DNA from: Morella rubra
Taxonomy: Eukaryota; Streptophyta; Magnoliopsida; Fagales; Myricaceae
DNA: 64,000 bases
Direction: 5' to 3'
Assembly (NCBI GenBank): GCA_003952965.2
Contig: CM025851.1
Span: 24,689,357 to 24,753,356 of the forward strand
Every line of letters begins with the position of its first letter. Position 1 is the stretch's first letter. The position numbers and the translations under genes were made by a program. The notes below the pieces were generated by a model. The model worked only from the letters and a program-made list of their open reading frames with translations, was not told the origin of the DNA and did not search any database. This document shows, one piece after another, positions 35,883 to 47,964 of this stretch.

Positions 35883-36232
35883 ATGGGCATGATTCTATTG
35901 GATCTAACCAGAAACAAGCTCACCGGAAGAATTTCGAGCCAGATTTCTAGGCTTCCAAGTTTGAGCGCAGTGCTATTGGCAGGCAACTTGTTTGGCGGTT
36001 CTCTGCCCATGGAAGTCGGAAACTTGAAACAGCTTGAATTTCTTGGATGTTTCTGCAAACCAGATATTTGGAGATATCACAACGGAGATCCGTAGATGCT
36101 GGAGTCTGCGCCATCTGGGCATGGCAGGAAACAACCTAACTGGGTCAATACCGAGGTCACTCGGAGAATTAGCAGCACTGGAGAGCCTGGATCTTTCCTT
36201 GAAGTCAATAATAGAGAAGGCATTTCGCACAG
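35883..36232 (+). pseudogene. LRR (receptor kinase type) gene fragment captured by Pack-MULE
   Basis: About four leucine-rich repeats of the plant extracellular type are readable: ILLDLTRNKLTGRISSQISR, LSAVLLAGNLFGGSLPMEVG, FLDVSANQIFGDITTEI, HLGMAGNNLTGSIPRSLGEL and the start of another (SLDLS). The repeats are in one frame up to about 36040 and then in a second frame, so a frameshift is present. Both sides run into Pack-MULE sequence, and there is no signal peptide, membrane segment or kinase. It is a captured fragment and not a gene. Confidence 0.8.
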
Positions 36233-36513
36233 GGACAGGAGCATTGGTTTAAAACGATGTGGTTTGGAACTCAAAAATAGAGAAGGCAACGGTCTACTGT
36301 TTTAGACTGACTGAAGAGTGACGTGAAAAATTGTTGGGTGACTAAGAGAGCTGTTGATGTGGACATGACTCTGGTAGTCAAACAAATGGTCAATTAAGAG
36401 AAGGATCAAATCTGAGCCTAAAGCCAGCGACTACAAATTAAAAAAAATTTAATGACTAATTCATAAAAAAGAGTCAAAACTTAGTGACCAAAAATTAAAT
36501 TTCTTAAAAATTA

Positions 36514-38808
36514 AATATCTTTAAAAATTTTCAATAATTTTTATATAAAAATATATAAAATTTTAATCTACATAAATATTCATAATTCTATTAAAAATCA
36601 TAATAATCTTACAATTTTTGTAAAACAAACATTCCTAAAAGCTAAGTGGCAATGCTTCGTATACACTTGTCAATTATAAATTATAAGGAATTTGACTTAT
36701 CATAAACTAAGTTACCAATATATTGCACCTTCTAACTATCAATCTAATATATACTTTGCGCCTTTCATCCAATTTTTTTCTTTCAAATGATATGAAAATT
36801 AATTTTTTTTTACACCTAAAATGGCCGTAATGCCTCACATTTAATGAATTGATGATAATGTCCTATATAAACATATGCAAAATGTGCAAGAGACCTTAAT
36901 TATCATCACCATTTTCATATAATTAGAAGGAAAAATTTTAATTAAGTATACAAAATAATATATTATATTAATAATTAAAAAGTATAATGTATTAAAACTG
37001 ATAATTTAGAGTACAAGAGTGTCAAACTCGCTAAAATTTATGGATAAAAATTATATTTATTCCTGAACTTATTTTCTTTATTATCGTCTTCCTTTTTTTT
37101 TCCTCTAATTAATTAACTTCTATATCTTTCTTCACCGTTAGAGGTGTTTACTATGGCTACTAAAATAGGTTGAGGTATCACTTTCTACTTTATTGTTCCA
37201 AAGTTTGTCCCCAACTTTTACTATAAAGTAAAGTAGCTGAATATCTAATCTATAATTATTGCAGTAGCTGAGCTTCCCTTGTCAACTTCAACATTTTAGC
37301 TTACACCAAAAAAAAAAAAAAAAAAAAAACATAAAAAGTTCAACATTTTAGCCTCCATAATATATATAGCAAAAGCATTAATACTGTCCATCTTCTTCTT
37401 CTTCTTCTTCTTCTGCTGTTCTCTTACAAACTCAAACACTTTTCCGTCTTTGAACACGTGTAATATTTAATTAAATTAAAATAAAATTCAAAATTAGATT
37501 TTGAATTCAAAATCTTGACCTGCATATAATGTGAATATGTCACTTATTTCAAAAGTTTAATCATATCATTAAGAATAGATAAATTTTATTTCCTAATAGA
37601 TTTATATTCAACTTGAAAGAATTTGAGGTCCAATTTGAGGCTCTACGTAAATCTAAGGTTGATTTAAAAAGGCCACACCAACGGTAGCTTTTCTGCTTCA
37701 GGTTTTTTTTGTTTGTTTTTTTTTTTTTAGAGCAAGTAGAGGAAGGGAGAATAAGCACACAGCAAATAATAGTATCCAAGTGTATATAATATTATATTAT
37801 CTATATATATATTTCGATTGTTTGAGAGAAAGCATGGTGTGCATTTGTTGTCTCAATGTCAAAATTGTGAAATGCCATAGACATTTATTTCTGAATTCAT
37901 TATTAAAAGAAGCAACTGATCAGAAAATTAGTTAGAAACTCTAGTACTACTCAGCTATATGCCCCTAGCTAGTGAACCTCCTATACCTTTAATGGTGGTT
38001 GTATGCATGGATTAAAGAATAATAAGGTACTCTATGAGTAACCACTAGAAGAAAAAAATTGAGATAAATATATTTTACATACTCTTATTTAATTACGAGA
38101 GTTTTGATATCTTGTACTCGAAATTATTAATTAAACACTTCATATTATCTATTAAAATATTTCATCAATTACAATAGAAGTTAAATTATTTTACTCAAAA
38201 TAATAATTTTATCTTCATAAAAATATCACTTAAAAAAAATGTTGTACTTTACATCACTGTGAATTTGAGCCTAGAGAGACCTACCTCTGTCCACTACCGT
38301 CGAAAGCCCTAAAGGTTATATCTTGATATTAAACTTGGCCCCTCCAGATCCTGCCTTCGCCCCTTTCTATAATATACCTCAGCTTGTATGCTTTTCTATA
38401 GCTTCGATATAGTTCAAGAGATATGAATGGTTGGGGGGTTATTCTGATCTTGTAATTAAATTTTTTATTACTTAATTATCCAAAAATAATAATAATAAAC
38501 TTTGATTAGCTCTCATTACAAGAAATATGGCTTCCGACAACAACGACTTTTTTTAGTCACATCAGGGAACACGTCTCGTTAAACAACGTTAGAGACGGTA
38601 AAAAAAAAACTGGCTGCCACTGCATTCTTTATTAACGAGTTTGTAAATTGGGATCCACGCGGTTGCTAATGCCTGTAAATGCTAAAAAGTTAATGCTGTT
38701 TTGTCTCAGACAAGGTAGTGTCCTCTTTTTTACACGCTACAAATTAAAAGTCACAAAAAAAAAGCAATGAATCGATACACTGCTCGTCCCTCCACCGAAC
38801 CACCACCG

Positions 38809-38839
<31 letters not shown>

Positions 38840-38860
38840 ATAATATATATAGAATATGAA
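36514..38860. other. AT-rich intergenic region with simple repeats
   Basis: I see no convincing gene in these 2.3 kb. It holds a poly(A) tract at 37310-37329, a CTT microsatellite at about 37389-37414, a TA microsatellite at 38819-38839 and fragments that look like transposon ends (CTGCCTTCGCCCC near 38353). Confidence 0.4.
38516..38760. mobile_element. possible CACTA-like remnant
   Basis: CATTACAAGAAATATGGC followed by short mirrored words (CGACAACAACGAC, GTTAAACAACGTTAGAGACGG) resembles the end of a plant CACTA-type element with one base changed in the terminal CACTA. No matching second end was found. Confidence 0.25.
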
Positions 38861-38919
38861 ACTATTCATTTAATAAAATATAATATGCTTCAAAAATATA
38901 TAACACAAGGTTTTAAATA

Positions 38920-41900
38920 TATGCATATGGGTTTAGTTCAAATAGCAGCCCCCTTTTAACACGTCAAGGTTTAAATGCTTCTGTTCTTTTATGTTAAGAG
39001 ATGGCCGACATAATCAATTTTCAAATTCTTTACTTGGAATAGTTGAATCTTCTTTACATCAAGGTCCTATATATTTTAATTGTTATCCTTGTTTTCCTCT
39101 TCTTTATCTGATCCTACTATTTTACATTCTTTAATATTAAATATTAAATCCATGGGTCATGATATGATGGAAGGTGCTCAATATCTTGCCATTATATATA
39201 GACTCCATTATAAATTAATGAAGACGACTCTTGATCCTAGATCAAGGTTCGTCCTCATTCTGGTGAAACTTTACTTTTAACTACTAGTAATGAATTTTCA
39301 AATATTACAATTCCTCGTATGATCAAATGGGATGATGTTATTTTACCCGACAATTGGAAATTACCATTAATAGTACCTCCTCCTAAAAAAGAAAATAAAC
39401 AGATTGAATATTTTACTCAACATACAGATGGATCTGTTACTCTATCTTTTAATAAAGACAATACGAATACTTTATCAAATAGATTTTCTTCAGTATCCTC
39501 TTTATCTCCTTCTACAAGCTCTCGAAATTTAAATCTGCTTTAAATTCTTTTCGTGCAAGTACTTCTTCAATACCACTTTATATACCACCTTTTATTCCTC
39601 CAAACACTGTTAAATCTGATAATTCTATACAAATCTCTATCTATGATAATCAGACTGAACCTCCTGATAAGACTTCTCCTACGCAATCTGAAATAATATC
39701 TTTACAACGATCTCATTCTATTCATGTTTTACAAAATAATTTTGTTCTTAATAAAGATATTTTACGAAAAGATTTTGATTCCTTAGAAAATATTAAGAAA
39801 AATTTTGGTTCTTTGATACTTATGATAAAATAGACCAAGCTTATATACGTAGTGTTTATTATACTCATTTAAATACAGTTCAACAGCATATACCTTTCTT
39901 TTCATGGTTTGAACAATATTTACCTACTTTAAATGTTCTTACTAAAGAAATACCATGGCTTACACAAATAGTCAACAGATTTATGAATTTTATCCTCCTA
40001 AAACTACCATTAGTATAGATCATCAAGCAAAACAATATTTTGCAACTCCCTATAAAGTCAATACTTTAAATAATAATGATAAAAATTTGATAATATTATT
40101 CAACAAAATAATTATACAAATGTTTATTTACAACAACTCGGTATTCATTTAACTAAACTTGAATCTTTAATAAAACCATCTGCTCCTGTTAAAACTCTAA
40201 ACCTCAACCCATGTTTATTCCTCATGAATTACCACCCATGCCTCTTTAAATCCGTCGAAGCTACTACAGAAAAATTAGATAAAATTAATGAAATGCTTGC
40301 TAAATTATCAATAAATGAAAAGAATAAAAATACTGCTTCTTCTTCTAAAATACAAGTTTTAAATCAGTCTAGTCCATCTTCTAGTCCTATTACTTCTGAA
40401 TCTGAAACTGATACTCCTGATCTTGATATACAAAAATTAGAATCTCAATTTCAAGAAGACTTAAATCTTAATAAAATACATCGCTCAAAAATAAGAAATA
40501 TGAATCAAAATATTATCACTTAAATAATAGAAATTATTATCCTCGACCTACACCTCCTGATTTACAATATGAAGAAAGACATTTATTACACTTCTTCTTT
40601 TTCTGCCAATGAAATTTATGAATGGAATATTGATGGAATATCTGAATATGAAATTCTTAATATTTTGAATGAAATGGCTATGTATGCTAATGTTTTACGA
40701 AATAGTAATCGACAGAACGACAAGTTTATAATTGTATATTAACTGGTTTTACTGGTCAATTAAAACATTGGTGGGATAGATATTTAAATGATGATGAACG
40801 TAATACTATTCAAGATGCAATAAAAAGAGATGCTGATAACAATCCTGTCCTTAGTAATGGTCAACAAATACCTGATTCTGTTAATACTTATTATATACTA
40901 TTACCAAAAATTTTATTGGTGATCCAGGAATATAGAGAACGTGCTTCTGATTTTTTGTTAAATCTTAAAATGTCCTACTATGGCTGATTTTCGTTGGTAT
41001 AAAGATGTATTTTTATCAAAAGTATTATTACGTGATGATTGTAATCAAGCTTATTGGAAAGAAAAATTAATAGCAGGTTTACCTTATTATTTTGCTCAAA
41101 AGGTTCGTATTAATTTAGCCAATGATCAAGGTGTTATTTTATATGATCAATATACTTATGGTGAAATGATAAATATTATTAATAGAACTGGTTTACTTAA
41201 TTTGTAATGATTTAAAATTAAATAAAACTTTAGAAATAGAGAAAAAAAAACTCGTAAAGAATTAGGCTTTTTCTGTGAACAATATGGTTATTCTGTTCCT
41301 TTACCCCCTCAAAACATAAAAAAACATCATAAAATTATTCTTCAAAACCTTCTACAAATCTAAACATAAATATAAATCGAAACCATATAAGAAATCTTTT
41401 CCTTTCATACAAAACCTAAACATAAATCTAAGAAAAAAGATATTACTTGTTGGAAATGTGGAAAAACAGGTCATTTTGCTAATAAATGTTATGTTAAAAA
41501 ACAAATAAAAGAATTAGATGTTTCTCCTGAAATAAAAGCTCAATTATGTAAAATATTTCTTAATACAAATTCTTCTCAAACACTGTATCAGATAATAATT
41601 CTTCAACTACTTCTGAATACGAAAGTTCTTCTTCTTGATAATGATAAAATTCAGCTTTGCAATTTTTGAAGAAAATTGTACCTGTCAAAAACAAATATCT
41701 GTGTTATCACAATCTGATCAATTATTATTAGAAATTATTTCAAAACTCCAAGATCCTAGTTTACAAAACCTATCTTTTAAAAATGAGAGATTAGAAATGC
41801 ATAATAATACTTCTGCCTTCTAGTTCTTCTCACACAATAATTACTAATACCGATACCATTATGATTATAGCAAAATATTAGCTCATTTTCTTCTTCAAAT

Positions 41901-44063
41901 ACTAAACTCCTACTACAAAGACTTACAAAGAAATTCAAATACTTAAACAAGAAATTAAACAATTACAAAATACACAAACAAATTTTACAAAAATCACTGA
42001 TCATTTGCTTACTGAAATTTGTTTACTTAAAACCCAAAAGGATGAACAACCATTACAAATATCTGATTTACCTACTTCTTCGGAATCTTTTCCTATTATA
42101 CCATCTGACTCATTTCTGAATATTATTGATAAAATTGTTTTTCAAAAATGGTACTCTGAAATAACCATTCGTATTAAAGATTATTCTTTTACTACTATTG
42201 CTTTAATAGACTCTGGTGCTGATTTAAATTGTATTCAAGAAGGTTTAATTGATTCAAATATTTTGAAAAATCAAAAGAAAAATTATCTCAAGCTGATGGT
42301 CAAAAGATGATTATTAATTATAAAATTCCTAATGTACATATTTGTAATAATGGTTTTTGTTTTCAAACTACTTTTGTATTAGTTAAAAATTTAACTTCTA
42401 AAGTAATATTAGGAAATCCTTTTTATCTCTACTTTATCCTTTTATTGTTACTGAAGAAGGAATAACTTCAAAAGTTTTAGGTCATGAAGTTACTTTTAAA
42501 TTTTATTATCCTCCTTTTACTCGAGATATTCAAGCTTTAAAAAATATTTCTATATCTAAAGAAATTAATATTTAAATCAAACTAAAATAAATCGTAAAAG
42601 AAAAATTTACAATTTTTACAACAGGAAATTATATATCATCAAATAGAAGACCAGCTTACAACTAGTAAATTACAATAAGAAATACAGCAATATCAGCAAA
42701 CATTAGAAAAAACCATTTGTTCTTCTGTCCCTAATGCTTTTTGGAATAGAAAACAGCATATCATTACGCTTCCTATGAACCAGATTTTCTGAAAAGAATA
42801 TACCTACAAAAGCTAGACCAATACAAATGAATCAAGAATATTTAGAAATTTGTAAAAAAGAAATTCAATCTTTATTAGAAAAAGGTTTAATACGACCATC
42901 TAAATCTCCTTGGTCATGTGCTGCTTTTTATGTAATGAATAATGCTGAAAAAGAACAGGTGTCCCTCGACTTGTTATTAATTACAAACCTTTAAATAAAG
43001 CTTTAAGATGGATAAGATACCCTCTTCCTAATAAAAAAGATTTACTAATAGATTACATGATGCTTGCATATTTTTAAATTTGATATGAAATCTGGATATT
43101 ATCAAATACAAGTCGCTGAACAAGATAGATATAAAACAGCTTTTACTGTTCCTTTTGGTCATTTTGAATGGAATGTATGCCCTTTGGTTTAAAAAATGCC
43201 CCTTCTGAATTTCAAAATATTATGAATGATATTTTACTCCCTATACTTCTTTTGCTTTAGTTTATATTGATGATGTCTTAATTTTCTCTAAATCAATAAA
43301 ACAACATTGGTATCATTTACATAAATTTCAGAAAATATTGAACAAAATGGTCTTGTTGTTTCTGCTCCTAAAATAAAATTATTTCAAACACAAATAAGAT
43401 TTTTAGGTCATAATATTTATCAAGGTACCATTACCCATATCACGTGCTATTGAATTTGCTGACAAAATACTTGATAAACAACAGCTTCAACGTTTCCTTG
43501 GTAGTTTAAATTATATTGGTGAATTTATAAAGATTTAAGAAAAATATGCAAACCTTTATTTAACCGATTAAAGAAAAAACCTTTACCTTGGACTGATCAA
43601 CATACTGCAATAGTACAACAAATAAAAAAGCATGTTAAACATTTACCATGCTTAGGCATTGCATCTCCACATGCATTTAAAATAGTAGAAACTGATGCAT
43701 CAAATCTTGGTTATGGTGGCATATTAAAACAACGCATGCATGACTCTGCTAAAGAGCAAATAGTAAGATATCATTCTCATGCATGGAATACAACCAACAA
43801 AAATACAGTACTGTTAAGCAAGAAGTGCTAGCAATTGTTCTTTGTATTTCAAAATTTCAAGATGATTTATTAAATCAAAAATTTTTAATTCGTGTCGATT
43901 GTCAATTGCTAAAGATATTCTTATTAAAGATGTCAAAAATCTTGCTTCCAAACATCTTTTTGCCCGATGGCAAGCAATCCTTTCTGTTTTTTATTTTGAT
44001 ATTGAATATATTAAAGGTTCTAATAATTCCATTCCTGATTTTTTAACTCGTGAATTTCTATAG
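38920..44063 (+). pseudogene. endogenous pararetrovirus copy A, ORF1 polyprotein (MP-CP-PR-RT-RH)
   Basis: Caulimovirid-type polyprotein with many frameshifts. In order: movement protein-like region (38930-39540), a linker rich in Ser/Thr/Lys, a coat protein region (about 40600-41270, with FRWYKDVFLSKVLLRDD), a CCHC zinc knuckle at about 41447-41490 (CWKCGKTGHFANKC), an aspartic protease with DSGAD (about 42205), reverse transcriptase (about 42820-43450, motif YIDD near 43264) and RNase H (about 43690-44063, with TDAS and DFLTRE). No integrase is seen, which separates it from Ty3-type elements. An in-frame TAA near 42670 is shared with copy C. ORF1 ends with TAG 44061-44063 in this copy. The order fits Caulimoviridae; a Florendovirus-like genus is possible but unproven. 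Confidence 0.82.
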
Positions 44064-44068
44064 GGAAA

Positions 44069-45223
44069 ATGAGTTCTTCATCCTCTTCTAATAAAAATAA
44101 AAATTCTACTTTTTCTCCATCCAGATAATACTTTTCCTCTATTACCTCCTATTCCTTTTCGTGGAGCTGCTCCTAGACCTCGTCCAGGATCAATTCCAGT
44201 CATAATCAATTTAATGTTTTAAGCAAATACCACCAATATCAGGACCACGTGTCCCTCCTCCTCTTCCAAATATGAATACTACTTTCAGTCAAAAGCTTCA
44301 ATCATCTCCTACTGCCTCATCTGCTACTCCTTTACCCAATACTCCTTTAATACCAAAATCATATATCAGACATGAGTGTTATGTGGAAGATCCATATCAT
44401 ACCATTCCAGATCCATATCAAACTGCATCCCAAATATTACCACCAAGGATGGAACTATGTTCCACGCAATCCCATGTTCACACAGGAATTTTATCAACAT
44501 ATTTTGCAGGATACAAAATCAGTTGAATTTGAAAAAACTCAATGCAAATATGATCCTTCTAATATTGGATTTTCAAAATTCACTATTCGAAGGATAATTT
44601 CTTCCAAAGAATGGGGACAGCCATGGACTCTTCAAGCCCTGTCTGAACCATTTAGACAATTAAAAAATATCACTTATTATGACTATGTTGATGCATGGAC
44701 TTTTGCTTTATTTTTTGAAAATAAAACCCATCGTCATACATGGTTCATTCGTTTTAAAGGTTTTCAATGCCCTGAACCTATGCCCCATTGGTTTATCCAG
44801 TGGTGGGATCGATTCGGTGCTGATGAAAAATTGCTTCCTCCAGGATTAAATAAAGCCTATGATCAATGGGCTCTTGATCCCCATGATACTCCAACTCTTG
44901 AAAAATACCCTTCCATGAAAAATCCTCCCACAAGAATATATCCCTTAAATCCTCTATTGGAAATTTGTTTTTACCCATGAAAATAATGCCAAAATCCTTC
45001 AAGCCAAACTTGTTGTGGCCCAATCCCGTGGTGATTACAAGAAAGAATTATTTGAAGTTTTATCTCAATTATCTGAAGATACAATTGAAGATACTGCTGC
45101 TTCCAGTGCATTTCAGATATCAGTTCTCAATATGAAGATAATTCTCAAGATCCTTATGCTGGTTACGAGTTAGAATTGTCCATTGAAGAAATAGAAGCCT
45201 TGCAACGCTCTTTTGATGGCTAA
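44069..45223 (+). pseudogene. pararetrovirus copy A, ORF2 (unknown function)
   Basis: Starts at ATG 44069 just after the end of ORF1 and stops at TAA 45221-45223. The N-terminus is rich in Ser, Asn and Pro. The middle has a Trp/Tyr/His-rich conserved core (TYYDYVDAWTFALFFENK, WFIRFKGFQCPEPMPHWF, WWDRFGADEKLLPPG). The C-terminus is acidic. Frameshifts occur near 44125, 44450 and 44930, and copies B, C and D have about 60 bp more near the equivalent of 44945. I do not recognise a biochemical function. A second ORF after the RNase H is known in some endogenous plant pararetroviruses. Confidence 0.7.
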
Positions 45224-45727
45224 TTACATGGCGTAAGGATACAATTGCAATTTCAGAATAAAGCTGCTGACAGTCACTGTTCAAGATAATTATTACTGTT
45301 CATATCTTTCCAAAAATACCCTGGTATTGTTTCATTACTGTTCATTTCTTCCAAAAATACCCTTACTGTTCAAAAATATCAAAGGATATCTCAAGTCATT
45401 TGTTCTGTTCTCTTTGCTATATAATACGACCTCTTCTTTCATTCTCGACAGAGAGTACATTTGAAGCCACTTCTCTCAGCAATCACTTATTTCCCAATTC
45501 TCAAACTTCCTAAGCCTTCAATAGTCTTAAGCTTGCCAAAATCTCTCCTTCCTACATTAGCCAACTACCTCTCGTATTTTCATTCCCTGTTTACCCTTGA
45601 ACGCCTTTAGTCTTCTTCTCTCCTCGCAATATCAAGTCTTCAATTTTCAAGTTTTTCAAGTCTTTAAGTCTTGTAAATTTGTTTCAAATTTTCAATATTG
45701 TACTCTGTAAACATTGAATATTTCAAT
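45224..45727 (+). promoter_or_regulatory. pararetrovirus copy A intergenic region: promoter and leader
   Basis: Non-coding region between ORF2 and the small ORF. It contains AATAAA near 45259, three direct repeats of TTACTGTTCA (about 45290-45370), two of them next to TTCCAAAAATACCC, then a TATA box (CTATATAATACG, about 45418-45429) and a pyrimidine-rich leader of roughly 270 bp with short repeated words (AAGTCTT, CAAGT). This layout is that of a pregenomic RNA promoter. I could not find the expected tRNA-Met primer-binding site. Confidence 0.6.
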
Positions 45728-45946
45728 ATGAGTCAAGATCTTTCAGTCTTAATTGCTATTACTTTATTGTTTAACAGAACATGGAATACCTTGCTTGCAT
45801 TTTTATTTCTCAATATCATCTATGGATCATATATTGTGCTTACATATACAGTTGAGAATTCCATTGAAAATATCATGGATGAAACATTATTTGAAGAATA
45901 TGATTCTGATATATCACTGCATTCAGACAATAACACCTGGGCCTAA
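45728..45946 (+). pseudogene. pararetrovirus copy A, membrane-spanning 5' ORF, truncated
   Basis: ATG 45728 opens a 72-codon frame with a hydrophobic segment (LLAFLFLNIIYGSYIVL) followed by an acidic tail (EEYDSDISLHSD). The frame ends only because it runs into the palindrome centre. It may be the N-terminus of the ORF1 polyprotein, lying before the movement protein on the circular genome. That connection is inference. Confidence 0.5.
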
Positions 45947-46156
45947 TTTGTTATCGTCTGAATGCAGTGATATATCAGAATCATATTCTTCAAATAATGT
46001 TTCACCCATGATATTTTCAATGGTATTCTCAACTGTATATGTAAGCACAAGATATGATCCATAGATGATATTGAGAAATAAAAATGCAAGCAAGGTATTC
46101 CATGTTCTGTTAAGCAATAAAGTAATAGCAATTAAGACTGAAAGATCTTGACTCAT
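45923..46156 (-). pseudogene. pararetrovirus copy B, membrane-spanning 5' ORF, truncated
   Basis: Inverted counterpart of 45728-45946 beginning at ATG 46156. The frame passes through the palindrome centre and ends at 45923 in copy A sequence, so its last residues are junction-derived. Confidence 0.5.
45934..45955. repeat. centre of viral palindrome A/B
   Basis: CATTCAGACAATAACA on the left pairs with TGTTATCGTCTGAATG on the right with a loop of only about 13 bases. From here arms of about 2.6-2.8 kb extend out (43.3-45.94 kb and 45.95-48.74 kb). Confidence 0.9.
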
Positions 46157-46655
46157 ATTGAAATATTCAAAGTTTACAGAGTACAATATTGAAAATTTGA
46201 AACAAACTTACAAGACTTGAAGACTTGAAAAACTTGAAAACTGGAGACTTGATATTGCGAGAAGAGAAGAAGACTAAAGGCGTGCAAGGGTAAACAGGGA
46301 ATGAAAATATGAGAGGTAGTTGGCTTATGTAGGAAGGAGAGATTTTGGCAAGCTTAAGAGTATTGAAGGCTTAGGAAGTTTGAGAATTGGGAGAGAAGTG
46401 ATTGCTGAGAGAAGTGGCTTCGGATGTACTCTTTTTCGAGAATGAAAGAAGAGGTCGTATTATATAGAAAAGAGAACAGAACAAATGACTTGAGATATCC
46501 TTTGATATTTTTGAACAGTAAGGGTATTTTTGGAAGAAATAAATGAAACAGTACCAGGGTATTTTTGGAAAGACATGAAACAGTAATAATTATCTTGAAC
46601 AGTAACTGTCGGCAGCTTTATTCTGAAATTACAATTGTATCCTTACGCCATGTAA
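46157..46655 (-). promoter_or_regulatory. pararetrovirus copy B intergenic region: promoter and leader
   Basis: Reverse-oriented equivalent of 45224-45727, with the TATA box near 46455-46466 (complement of CTATATAATACG) and the repeated ACTGTTCA words near 46510-46605. It points toward copy A, so the two viral promoters converge on the palindrome centre. Confidence 0.6.
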
Positions 46656-47964
46656 TTAGCCATCAAAAGAGCATTGCAAGGCTTCTATTTCTTCAATGGA
46701 CAATTCTAACTCGTAACCAGCATAAGGGTCTTGAGCATTATCTTCATATTGAGAACTGATATCTGGAAATGCACTGGAAGCAGCAGTATCTTCAACTGTA
46801 TCTTCAGATAATTGAGATAAAACTTCTAGTAATTCTTTCTTGTAATCATCACGAGATTGGGCCGCAGCAAGTTTGGCTTGAATTTGACTTTTTTGGGAAA
46901 GGAATTGAGGATGTTTTGCTATTTGGAGTTTGCTTGGGCAATGGCATTAATGATATTATCACAGGTAAAAACAACCACCATTTCACAAAAAAAAAATTAG
47001 AAAGGATTTTGGCATTATTTTCATGGGTAAAAACAAATTTCCAACAGAGTATCCAAGGAAGGAGGTTAAACTGAATGAAAAAGCGAAGGAGAAGGGGTAT
47101 ATTCTTGCAGGGAGGATTTTTCATGGAAGGGTATTTTTCAAGAGCTGGAGTATCATGGGGATCAAGAGCCATTGATCATAGGCTTTCTTTAATCTTGGAG
47201 GAAGCAATTTTTCATCAGCACCGAATCGATCCCACCACTGGATAAACCAATGGGGCATAGGTTCAGGGCATTGAAATCCTTTAAAACGTATGAACCATGT
47301 GTGACGATGGGTTTTATTTTCAAAAAATAAAGCAAAAGTCCATGCGTCAACATAGTCATAATAAGTGATATGTTTCAATTGTCTAAATGGTTCAGACAGG
47401 GCTCGAAGAGTCCATGGCTGAGCCCATTCTTGGAAGAAATTATCCTTCGAATAGTGAATTTTGAAAATCCAATATTAGAAGGATCATATTTGTATTGAGT
47501 TTTTTCAAATTCAACTGATTTTGTATCCTGCAAAATATGTTGATAAAATTCCTGGTGAACATAGGATTGCGTGGAACATAGTTCCATCCTGGTGGTAATA
47601 TTTGGGATGCAGTTTGATATGGATCTGGAATGGTATGATATGGATCTTCCACATAACACTCATGTTTGATATATGATTTTGTATTAAAGGAGTATTGGGT
47701 AAAGGAGTAGCAGATGAGGTAGTAGGAGATGATTGAAGCTTTTGACTGAAAGTAGTATTCATATTTGGAAGAGGAGGAGGGACACGTGGTCCTGATATTG
47801 GTGGTATTTGTCCTAAAACATTAAATTGATTATTAATGGAATTGATCCTGGACGAGGTCTAGGAGCAGCTCCACGAAAAGGAATAGGAGGTAATGGAGGA
47901 AAAGTATTATCGATGGAGAAAAAGTAGAATTTTTATTTTTATTAGAAGAGGAGGAAGAACTCAT
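46656..47964 (-). pseudogene. pararetrovirus copy B, ORF2
   Basis: ATG at 47962-47964, stop at 46656-46658. The same conserved core as copy A (WTFALFFENK, WWDRFGADEKLLPP). It keeps the segment near 47050-47100 that copy A has lost. Frameshifts occur near 47685, 47440, 47130 and 46990. Confidence 0.7.

Larger units (their letters stand above)
34397..36504. mobile_element. Pack-MULE-like element with LRR gene fragment
   Basis: The 9-bp direct repeat TAAAAATTA flanks the element perfectly (34388-34396 and 36505-36513), the target-site length of Mutator-like elements. The ends are long inverted repeats: about 34397-34690 pairs with about 36504-36235. The left end starts AGGAAATTTCATTTTTGG and the right, on the other strand, AGAAATTTAATTTTTGG. 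Both arms carry matching words such as ACCTAACAATTTTTCACATC (left) and its complement on the right. Inside are an untranslated-leader-like stretch ending ATGGCTGAG (34893-34901), a nested element (34969-35471), a polypyrimidine tract and an LRR fragment. No transposase is encoded. Confidence 0.85.

Noticed and set aside
35883-36252. A functional LRR receptor gene
   Set aside because: Only about four repeats in two frames, without signal peptide, membrane segment or kinase, inside a Pack-MULE.
38920-45223. Ty3-type LTR retrotransposon instead of a pararetrovirus
   Set aside because: There are no LTRs and no integrase after RNase H, while a movement-protein-like region, a caulimovirid-like coat region and a second ORF are present.
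45224-45730. tRNA-Met primer-binding site expected in caulimovirids
   Set aside because: I looked for the usual TGGTATCAGAGC-type sequence in the leaders of copies A-E and did not find it; the relevant part may be lost or diverged.
46769-47074. Open frame on the + strand over copy B
   Set aside because: Antisense shadow of ORF2; the same applies to 56624-56884, 62166-62351 and 62373-62561.
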